Below are positions 14,520 to 20,245 of a DNA stretch of 26,513 nucleotides, one piece after another. The position numbers were made by a program, and so were the translations under genes. The stretch's first letter is position 1. Each line of letters begins with the position of its first letter. The DNA is from Clostridiales bacterium (GTDB lineage Bacteria; Bacillota; Clostridia; Peptostreptococcales; JAAYPU01): NCBI GenBank assembly GCA_012519645.1, contig JAAYPU010000306.1, positions 1-26,513 of the forward strand. Direction: 5' to 3'. The notes beneath the pieces are model-generated. The model was not told where the DNA came from. It was given only the letters and a program-made list of their open reading frames with translations, and ran no database searches.

Positions 14520-15674
14520 TCACTTCCTCATTATCTTTCTAATACTGTTAATGCCCTTTTTAAGATGATCTAAAACATAGTCCATTTCTTCAATGCTATT
14601 GTATTTAGAGAAGCTAAAGCGTACGGCACCTTCAATTTCAGAATTAGAAAGTCCGGCAGCTTTTAAAACATGACTGAGTCCCTTTTTCTTGGAAGAACAT
14701 GCGGAGCCGGTGGAAACATAGATTTCGGCTTGTTCCAGCATATGGAGCAAAACCTCACCGCGTATCCCCATAAAGCTAATATTTAAAATATGAGGTATGC
14801 ATCGGTCATCTTCATAGCTATTTATCCTTATATCCTTTATTTCTTCCTTTATTCCTTGAATAAGATATGATCTGACATGTTTAATATTATTGATATCAGT
14901 TTCTAAATTATTATAAGCCATTGCAGCAGCTTGTCCTAATCCTATAATGCCCGGTACATTTTCTGTTCCCGAACGTATGCCATACTCCTGAAGTCCTCCA
15001 TATAATAGAGGTGGTATATGAATACTCTTGTCAATAAATAAAGCTCCGATACCCTTCGGACCATGAAGCTTATGTCCGCTGACAGACAATAAATCAATAC
15101 CTATCGTTTTAGGAGATATTTTCATTTTCCCATAGGACTGAACGGCATCTACATGGAAATAAAATTTGGAGCAGCTTTTTTTATATTTCGCTATTTCTTC
15201 AATGGGCTGTATGGTTCCAAGCTCATTATTTACATGCATCACGCTGATTAAAATCGTCTTTTCATTAAAATATTCTTCAAGTGCATCTAATTGAATCAAA
15301 CCTTTATCATTGACGTTTAGATATTTCACATCCATTCCGTTTTGCTCAAGTGATTTGCAGACATTTAGTACAGCAGGATGCTCAATGGCAGATGTGATAA
15401 TTCTGTTTCCCGTTCTTTTTAGTGCCTCTGCAGCTCCAAAAATAGCCGTATTATTAGACTCCGTACCTCCCGAAGTAAATATTATTTCGCTGTCAGAGAC
15501 ATTTAAGGATTGCCCCACAGAATTTCTTGCATCCTTAATCATTTTTTCTGCCTGAATACCCATTCTATGTAAAGATGATGCATTTCCATAATGCGTTTCA
15601 TAGCACCCTATCATAGCGTCTATAACTTCTTTATGCGGTCGTGTTGTAGCACTGTTATCCAAATAAACCTGCAT
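14520..15674 (-). CDS. Cysteine desulfurase (NifS/IscS family) partnering ThiI
   Basis: A PLP enzyme of 384 residues that removes sulfur from L-cysteine as an enzyme-bound persulfide. Visible residues are H99 stacking on PLP (SAIEHPAV), the Schiff-base lysine K202 (SGHKLHGPKG) and the active-site C326 in STGSACSSKKKG, on the loop type seen in NifS/IscS. The ATG at 15674 is six bases after GAGGTG. It is 4 bp from thiI, the same pairing as B. subtilis nifZ-thiI, so its main job is probably sulfur for tRNA s4U8 rather than general Fe-S assembly. No iscU or iscR lies next to it. A sigma-A-type promoter lies 75 bp upstream. Confidence 0.93.
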   Translation of the reverse strand: MQVYLDNSATTRPHKEVIDAMIGCYETHYGNASSLHRMGIQAEKMIKDARNSVGQSLNVSDSEIIFTSGGTESNNTAIFGAAEALKRTGNRIITSAIEHPAVLNVCKSLEQNGMDVKYLNVNDKGLIQLDALEEYFNEKTILISVMHVNNELGTIQPIEEIAKYKKSCSKFYFHVDAVQSYGKMKISPKTIGIDLLSVSGHKLHGPKGIGALFIDKSIHIPPLLYGGLQEYGIRSGTENVPGIIGLGQAAAMAYNNLETDINNIKHVRSYLIQGIKEEIKDIRINSYEDDRCIPHILNISFMGIRGEVLLHMLEQAEIYVSTGSACSSKKKGLSHVLKAAGLSNSEIEGAVRFSFSKYNSIEEMDYVLDHLKKGINSIRKIMRK

Positions 15675-15748
15675 CTATTACACCTCATTAATATTATTCT
15701 CCAATTATTCTTTAATAAAAACCTTAATTTCCTGAAACTCTAAATATC

Positions 15749-15777
15749 ATTTTATTCCAGACAGCATTTTTTGTAAA
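15749..15777 (-). promoter_or_regulatory. Sigma-A-type promoter for the desulfurase-thiI operon
   Basis: On the minus strand TTTACA (15772-15777) and TAAAAT (15749-15754) are separated by 17 bp, each one mismatch from consensus. The leader to the ATG at 15674 would be about 70 nt. No T-box or riboswitch fold is evident in it. Confidence 0.7.
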
Positions 15778-15804
15778 GCGCAGAATCGGGTGCCAGGCCT
15801 AAAA

Positions 15805-15902
15805 GGTCTCAGGTCTCGTGTCTCGGGTCACAGGAAAGTGATTAGTGGTTAGTGGTTAGTGATTAGGGTTTTCGTCCGGAGTCCGAAGTCAACTGAAAAC
15901 TG
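15805..15902. repeat. Fourteen-unit degenerate heptad array
   Basis: Ninety-eight bases divide into fourteen 7-nt units without a register break. The words drift from ggtctca through gattagt/ggttagt to tccggag/tccgaag and end in ..ctg. The plus strand is C-poor, so read away from the hairpins at 15905-16069 (on the minus strand) it is G-poor, like the other arrays. The first words are the reverse complement of the cctgaga words at 13318-13331. Confidence 0.85.
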
Positions 15903-15904
15903 AT

Positions 15905-16069
15905 CTTAGCTCGTCCTATTTGTAAAACAAATAGTTGGCGAACTTATGCAAGGAAATCATGAATTTTATTCATAGATTTCTACTGCTCTTAGCTCGCCCT
16001 ATTTGTGAAACAAATAGTTGGCGAACTTATGCAAGGAAATCATGAATTTTATTCATAGATTTCTACTGC
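15905..16069. repeat. 83-bp tandem duplication containing two hairpins per copy
   Basis: Copy 1 (15905-15987) and copy 2 (15988-16069) are nearly identical. Each has hairpin A, with stem CTATTTGT/ACAAATAG and a 3-nt loop (15916-15934; 15999-16017), extended by TCGCC/GGCGA in copy 2 and by the G-U-paired TCGTC in copy 1. Each also has hairpin B, GAAATC-ATGAAT paired with ATTCAT-(A)-GATTTC around loop TTT. No long reading frame is present. The internal structure resembles small non-autonomous repeats or tandem small-RNA genes; I cannot tell which. Confidence 0.88.
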
Positions 16070-16084
16070 CAACTAAAAGATAAT

Positions 16085-16160
16085 GAGGAAATTTTGCTGA
16101 AGCAATATTTCTACATACAGCTTAATTTAGCATATTTTTGAGTGATTTGATAAGCTTTCT
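16085..16160. repeat. Two dispersed repeats shared with other gaps in the window
   Basis: At 16088-16111 a hairpin GAAATTTTGC/GCAATATTTC (one mismatch) matches, in inverted orientation, the hairpin at 13225-13250 together with flanking GAGG and CTACAT. At 16120-16160, 41 bp match 9815-9854 with one extra T and one substitution (ATATGCT to ATAAGCT), which breaks the original stem. Both therefore belong to families dispersed in this genome. Confidence 0.78.
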
Positions 16161-16195
16161 ATTCATCAGCCATTGAAATCGATGTAATTTCGAAG

Positions 16196-16315
16196 CAAAA
16201 GTGACAGGACGTCATTTTTAGGTCAACCGCAGCATGGACGCGCTCGTTTGACCGTGCGAGAAATTCAGAAGATTGAAATGCTACTGATGCAGAAAGATTA
16301 GCATTAACGAAAAAA
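16196..16315. other. GC-rich foldable block in the iscS-rny gap, possible structured RNA or repeat
   Basis: Bases 16201-16260 are 34 of 60 G+C, far above the surrounding intergenic DNA. Possible pairings are TGAC/GTCA (16202-16214), GGTCAA/TTGACC (16221-16253) and GCATGG/CCGTGC (16232-16257). The last two share bases and so exclude each other. A further ATGCTA/TAGCAT pair spans about 16279-16305. No reading frame of useful length is present. It may be a structured RNA, another dispersed repeat, or a relic of transferred DNA. Confidence 0.4.
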
Positions 16316-16367
16316 TTGCTAAATTAAAAGTTACTAAAGATGCCATCCCGCCATCTGACATAGATAC

Positions 16368-16402
16368 AAAATAAAGGAACGCTTTTAGCGTTCCTTTATT
16401 TT
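16368..16402. terminator. Hairpin terminator spanning the rny stop codon
   Basis: A perfect 15-bp stem AAAATAAAGGAACGC/GCGTTCCTTTATTTT with a 5-nt loop. The rny stop codon (16396-16398) lies in the first arm read from the minus strand, and the second arm ends in TTTATTTT, giving a usable U tract. It serves as terminator for rny. Confidence 0.85.
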
Positions 16403-17934
16403 GCATATTCAATTGCTCTTGTTTCTCTAATAACATTAACCTTAATTTGTCCCGGATATTCAAGTTCATCTTCGATCTTCTTGCTGATATCCCTTGCTAA
16501 GAATACTATTTCCTCATCTGTTAATTCTTCCGGTTTTACAATAATTCGTATTTCTCTGCCTGCTTGTATCGCAAATGACTTATCTACACCTTCGGCAGAG
16601 TTTGCGATTTCCTCGAGTTTTTGAAGTCGTTTTATATATGTTTCAAGGGTTTCTCTTCGTGCACCAGGTCTTGCGGCAGATAATGCATCTGCAGCCGTAA
16701 TCAATACGGCCTCTAGATTTCTAGGCTCATAATCGCCGTGATGTGAAGCCATAGATTGTATAACCTGTTCGGATTCTTTATATTTTCTTAAAAGGTCTAT
16801 TCCAATATCTACATGCGTTCCCTCAACTTCGTGATCCACAGCTTTTCCAATATCATGAAGTAAACCTGCTCTTTTTGCTAATTTAATGTCCAAGCCCAGT
16901 TCAGCTGCCATAAGTCCGGCAAGATGAGCAACTTCCAGCGAATGTTTCAGTATATTTTGTCCATAGCTTGTTCTATATTTTAATCTTCCAAGTAGTTTAA
17001 TAAGTTCCGGATGAAGATTATGGATACCTACTTCAAAGGTTGCCTGTTCGCCCTCTTCTTTGATTGTGTTATTGACTTCTTTTTCCGCCTTTTCTACCAT
17101 TTCCTCTATACGAGTTGGGTGGATACGTCCGTCAATGATGAGCTTTTCAAGTGCAATCCTTGCAATTTCACGTTTTATAGGATCAAATCCTGATAAAATA
17201 ACTGCTTCCGGTGTATCATCAATAATCAAATCAATACCTGTTAATGTTTCAATCGCTCTTATATTTCTGCCTTCCCTTCCTATAATTCGACCCTTCATCT
17301 CATCATTAGGAAGAGCGACCACTGAGACTGTACTCTCAGCAACATGGTCTGCAGCACATTTTTGAATAGAAGAAGTAATTATTTCACGGGCCTTTTTATC
17401 CGCTTCTTCTTTTGTCTTTTGTTCAATTTCCTTTATCATTACTGCAGCCTCGTGTTTTACTTCTTTTTCAACGATAGCTAAAAGTAATTCTTTTGCTTCC
17501 TCTGTGGAGTAACCGGATATTCTTTCCAGTTCCTCGATATGTTTCTTTTTTAATTCCTCAAGTTCTTTCTCTTTATGATATATCTGTTCTTCTTGACGTT
17601 CGATGTTTTCTTCTTTCTTTTCTATGTTCTCAAGTTTTCGATCTATGTTTTCTTCTTTTTGAATGAGCCTTCTCTCTTGACGCTGCATTTCAGCTCTTCT
17701 ATCTCTAATTTCTTTTTCTATCTCATTTCGGAGACGATGCGCTTCTTCCTTAGCTTCGATAGTAATTTCCTTTTTGATGGTTTCAGCTTTATTTTCAGCA
17801 TCTAAGATAATGTTTTTTGCTTTTTGCTCAGCACTGCTTATCTTTCTTTCACCGACTGTTTTCCTGAATATATATCCAATAAGAAAACCGACTATAATTG
17901 TAATAATACCTGTGATTATAGCTGCATAGTTAAT
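16396..17934 (-). CDS. rny: Ribonuclease Y with an apparent ATT start codon
   Basis: RNase Y is the membrane-anchored endoribonuclease that starts decay of many mRNAs in Firmicutes. The 512-residue protein has an N-terminal membrane segment (about 4-20), a long charged coiled coil (about 30-190), a KH domain with GRIIGREG (215-222) and an HD domain with LLHDIGKA (H360-D361), and it ends in the family's RETRAIEYAK. The B. subtilis protein has 520 residues. The membrane anchor and first 82 residues are encoded in frame upstream of the first ATG (17688), directly behind AAGGAGG (17944-17950). No ATG, GTG or TTG occurs in frame there; the best-spaced candidate is ATT at 17934 (9 nt), with another ATT at 17940 (3 nt). 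Starting at 17688 would remove the anchor. Confidence 0.92.
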   Translation of the reverse strand: MNYAAIITGIITIIVGFLIGYIFRKTVGERKISSAEQKAKNIILDAENKAETIKKEITIEAKEEAHRLRNEIEKEIRDRRAEMQRQERRLIQKEENIDRKLENIEKKEENIERQEEQIYHKEKELEELKKKHIEELERISGYSTEEAKELLLAIVEKEVKHEAAVMIKEIEQKTKEEADKKAREIITSSIQKCAADHVAESTVSVVALPNDEMKGRIIGREGRNIRAIETLTGIDLIIDDTPEAVILSGFDPIKREIARIALEKLIIDGRIHPTRIEEMVEKAEKEVNNTIKEEGEQATFEVGIHNLHPELIKLLGRLKYRTSYGQNILKHSLEVAHLAGLMAAELGLDIKLAKRAGLLHDIGKAVDHEVEGTHVDIGIDLLRKYKESEQVIQSMASHHGDYEPRNLEAVLITAADALSAARPGARRETLETYIKRLQKLEEIANSAEGVDKSFAIQAGREIRIIVKPEELTDEEIVFLARDISKKIEDELEYPGQIKVNVIRETRAIEYAK

Positions 17935-17972
17935 ATGAATACACCTCCTTATATTTAGTTTTTTACATAAAT

Positions 17973-17995
17973 ATGACCGAGTAACCCTCGATCAT
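17973..17995 (-). promoter_or_regulatory. Hairpin in the rny leader
   Basis: On the minus strand ATGATCGAG pairs with CTCGGTCAT (one U-G) around a 5-nt loop, within the roughly 120-nt leader between the rny promoter and its ribosome site. No T run follows, so it is not a terminator. It might stabilise the 5' end or bind a regulator; nothing more can be said. Confidence 0.4.
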
Positions 17996-18061
17996 GATAA
18001 GCCTTCAATATTTTTAATCAACATCCCATCAATGGACCAGTTTGTTACAGATATATATATA

Positions 18062-18090
18062 ATATTATATTTTTTTTGATACACTGTCAA
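18062..18090 (-). promoter_or_regulatory. Sigma-A-type promoter for rny
   Basis: On the minus strand a perfect TTGACA (18085-18090) is followed 17 bp later by TAATAT (18062-18067); an overlapping perfect TATAAT (18064-18069) is only 15 bp away. The predicted leader is about 120 nt long. Confidence 0.7.
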
Positions 18091-18116
18091 GATAAGATGA
18101 AACCACTAAATAACAT

Positions 18117-18146
18117 TTGTGATATCCTATACTAATATGTTATAAT
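18117..18146 (+). promoter_or_regulatory. Extended -10 promoter for rodA
   Basis: TATAAT (18141-18146) is preceded by TGT, with a weak -35 TTGTGA (18117-18122) 18 bp upstream. The 15 bases ending just after the -10, ATATGTTATAATAAA, are identical to those of the class A PBP promoter at 6370-6384. The leader to the rodA ATG would be about 95 nt. This promoter and that of rny are arranged divergently. Confidence 0.65.
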
Positions 18147-18246
18147 AAACAAGGCAATTTCAGTTAAATTTAAGATATTTACTATCATTTTTCCATATAT
18201 TTTTTATAATTCTTATAACTTATTAATTTGGGATAGAGGTTGTTCT

Positions 18247-19353
18247 ATGTTTGATAAAAGCATACTTCGAAATTTGGATTTTTTACTTATAATTCTTGTA
18301 GTAATATTATATGCTATAGGAATTATTCTCATCGGAAGTACCTCTTATGATACTGCCTTTCATATCACTCGGGGGATCAAAGTGCAAACCTTAGGCTTTA
18401 TTTTAGGTATCATAGCTATATTTATCATTTTGCTTTTCGATTATAACATATTGCAAGGTTTAGATAAATTCTTATATGCTATTTGTATTATATTCTTATT
18501 GGCAGTATATATTCCAGGCATAGGAAAAGTTCAGTACGGTGCAAGAAGCTGGATCGACCTGGGTGTATTGGACTTTCAACCATCAGAAATTGTAAAAATA
18601 CTGTTTATTCTTACATTCGCAAAATTCTTATCTAACAACAGAGCTCAGCTAAAAACACTAAAGGGTGTGGCAAAAGCCGCATTATATTGCGCGCCGATAA
18701 TTTTACTTATCCTTATTGAGCCTGATTTAGGTAATGCAACCGTTATAGCTTTTATCTCCATAGGTATGATTTTTGCGGCAGGTATTGATTCTAAGCTATT
18801 TCTAAAAATATCCGCTGTTATCGTCGTATCTATTCCTATTTTGTACCGATTTTTGGAAGAACATCAGCGTATAAGGATCGAAGCTTTTTTAAATCCGAAT
18901 GATCTTTCCCTCCCGGGAAATTATCAAGTCTGGAACTCTAAGGTTGCTATTGGCTCTGGAAATTTGCTTGGGAAAGGCCTTTTTATGGGTACGCAAAAAA
19001 AATTAAAGTTTCTCCCTGTACAGGAATCGGATTTTATTTTTGCCGTCCTTGCCGAAGAGCTTGGATTTATCGGAGGAGCTTTTGTAATAATGCTTTATCT
19101 TCTTTTCCTTTATCGTATTATTCTTATTGCCAAAAAAGCAAAAGATTCATATGGACGTCTTGTTGTTATAGGAATACTGTCTATGTTTACTTTTCAGATT
19201 TTTGAAAACATTGGCATGACAATGGGTCTGATGCCTGTAACAGGTATCACATTACCTTTTATCAGCTATGGCGGCAGCTCTATTCTCACTAATATGATTG
19301 CATTGGGAATTGTACTGGATATAGGGATGAGACATCACACTATAAATTTCTAA
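18247..19353 (+). CDS. rodA: SEDS peptidoglycan glycosyltransferase RodA
   Basis: RodA polymerises lipid II into glycan strands for cell elongation, working with PBP2, MreC, MreD and MreB. The 368-residue protein has about ten membrane segments and the SEDS motifs: GARSWIDLG, FQPSEIVKI, IEPDLGNA, LPVQESDFIFAVLAEELGF, and the C-terminal NIGMTMGLMPVTGITLPFISYGGSS. The P-Q-E-S-D-F loop and PVTGITLPF segment favour RodA over FtsW. The ATG at 18247 has GAGG seven bases upstream. Clostridial genomes often place rodA at the end of the mre-mrd-min operon; here it is adjacent but on the opposite strand, converging with minD, with its own promoter. Confidence 0.94.
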   Translation: MFDKSILRNLDFLLIILVVILYAIGIILIGSTSYDTAFHITRGIKVQTLGFILGIIAIFIILLFDYNILQGLDKFLYAICIIFLLAVYIPGIGKVQYGARSWIDLGVLDFQPSEIVKILFILTFAKFLSNNRAQLKTLKGVAKAALYCAPIILLILIEPDLGNATVIAFISIGMIFAAGIDSKLFLKISAVIVVSIPILYRFLEEHQRIRIEAFLNPNDLSLPGNYQVWNSKVAIGSGNLLGKGLFMGTQKKLKFLPVQESDFIFAVLAEELGFIGGAFVIMLYLLFLYRIILIAKKAKDSYGRLVVIGILSMFTFQIFENIGMTMGLMPVTGITLPFISYGGSSILTNMIALGIVLDIGMRHHTINF

Positions 19354-19372
19354 AGAAATTTATAGTGTGATG
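19333..19372. repeat. Perfect 19-bp inverted repeat across the rodA stop codon
   Basis: The last six codons of rodA and the first base of its stop codon (19333-19351) are followed after 2 nt by their exact reverse complement (19354-19372). No T run follows. It resembles a mirrored copy of the gene's own 3' end and would form a very stable hairpin at the end of the coding region. Confidence 0.88.
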
Positions 19373-19477
19373 ATTTAAGATTTATGATTTAAGATTTATG
19401 ATTGTATGAAAGAAGGCATTTGTTCACACAAATGCCTTCTGCTATTCTATTCTCTATTCCCTATTCCCTATTCCCTA
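19372..19477. repeat. Heptad arrays on both sides of the rodA-minD terminator
   Basis: Left of the central hairpin (19411-19440), bases 19372-19406 form five 7-nt units (gatttaa, gatttat, gattgta). To the right, 19442-19476 form five units (ctattct, attctct, then attccct three times), and the array continues into the minD stop codon (19475-19477). Both arms are G-poor read away from the hairpin. Confidence 0.82.
19411..19440. terminator. Bidirectional terminator between rodA and minD
   Basis: A perfect 12-bp stem AGAAGGCATTTG/CAAATGCCTTCT with a 6-nt loop stands midway between two converging genes. Flanking T residues are scattered rather than in a clean run on either strand. Confidence 0.7.
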
Positions 19478-20221
19478 TTTATTAAATAACGGTATCGCTT
19501 CTCCTTCCACTCTGCATGCCATTTTATGAAATATTTTCTCATATTTTGAGCCTTTTTTTGATGCTATGGGATCACCGCAATTCATAGATACAAAAATATT
19601 TTCATCTTCAGAAAGAATACCGATTATTTCACTTTTTAAGGTATTCATAATATAGTCTATTTCAGGAAGTATCTTCCTTCTGATCAATTCCGGGCGAACT
19701 CTGTTTATCACAACCATTATTTTCTCAATTTCTTCTTTTTTCTCTAAGTCTCGGATAATTTTATCAGCATCTCTTATAGAAGCAATTTCAGGCGTAGTAA
19801 CAACAAGAACGGAATTGGCGCCTGCGATTGCATTTTTATAGCCTCCTTCTATTCCCGGAGGAGCATCTATAATTATATAATCATATTTTTCTTTTAACTT
19901 TTTGCATAACACTTTCATTTCTAAAGGCGTTATAGTATTCTTATCTCTGGTTTGGGAAGATGACATCAGGTATAAATCCTGATATCTCTTATCTTTGACA
20001 AGTGCCTGTCGAATTTTGCATACTCCTTCAATAACATCTACAAGGTCATATACTATCCTGTTTTCCATTCCTAAAGCAATATCTAAATTTCTTAAGCCTA
20101 AGTCCGTATCAATGATAACAACTTTTTTACCTAAAAGAGCCAATGAGACTCCTAAATTAGCTGCTATAGTTGTTTTTCCTACGCCGCCTTTTCCCGACAC
20201 GATCGTAATAACATCACCCAA
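19475..20221 (-). CDS. minD: MinD-like ATPase lacking the C-terminal membrane-targeting helix
   Basis: A 248-residue ParA/MinD-type P-loop ATPase. Visible features are the deviant Walker A SGKGGVGKTT (K11, K16), IIDTDLGLRNLDIALG, the DAPPGIEGGYKNAIAGA switch region and VVTTPEIASIRDADKII; the DLYLMSSSQTRDK stretch is typical of MinD. MinD normally binds the membrane through a short C-terminal amphipathic helix and activates the division inhibitor MinC. This protein stops at GEAIPLFNK, about where other MinDs begin the linker to that helix, and the stop codon lies in a heptad array. It starts at TTG, six bases after GGAGGG. It follows mrdA by 24 bp. The neighbours usually expected in clostridia, minC before it and minE after it, are absent. 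Confidence 0.88.
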   Translation of the reverse strand: MGDVITIVSGKGGVGKTTIAANLGVSLALLGKKVVIIDTDLGLRNLDIALGMENRIVYDLVDVIEGVCKIRQALVKDKRYQDLYLMSSSQTRDKNTITPLEMKVLCKKLKEKYDYIIIDAPPGIEGGYKNAIAGANSVLVVTTPEIASIRDADKIIRDLEKKEEIEKIMVVINRVRPELIRRKILPEIDYIMNTLKSEIIGILSEDENIFVSMNCGDPIASKKGSKYEKIFHKMACRVEGEAIPLFNK

Positions 20222-20245
20222 AATAATCCCTCCAATACAGATAGC

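Noticed and set aside
15675..15748. T-box or riboswitch in the leader of the desulfurase-thiI operon
   Set aside because: The leader is only about 70 nt and shows no terminator/antiterminator pair or recognisable aptamer motif.
214..16069. A defence island or novel multi-gene accessory system
   Set aside because: All long genes in the window are core functions (replication, wall synthesis, sporulation, tRNA sulfur, RNA decay). The HD-domain and HutP-family genes are isolated and do not form a defence-like cassette.
15905..16160. Remnant insertion sequence
   Set aside because: No transposase fragment in any frame, no clear terminal inverted repeats around the whole block and no target-site duplication. 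Better described as repeat mosaic.
16281..16469. Open frame of 62 codons on the minus strand overlapping the end of rny
   Set aside because: It overlaps rny in another frame and crosses the rny terminator hairpin, and it has no family resemblance. A shadow of rny followed by random sequence.
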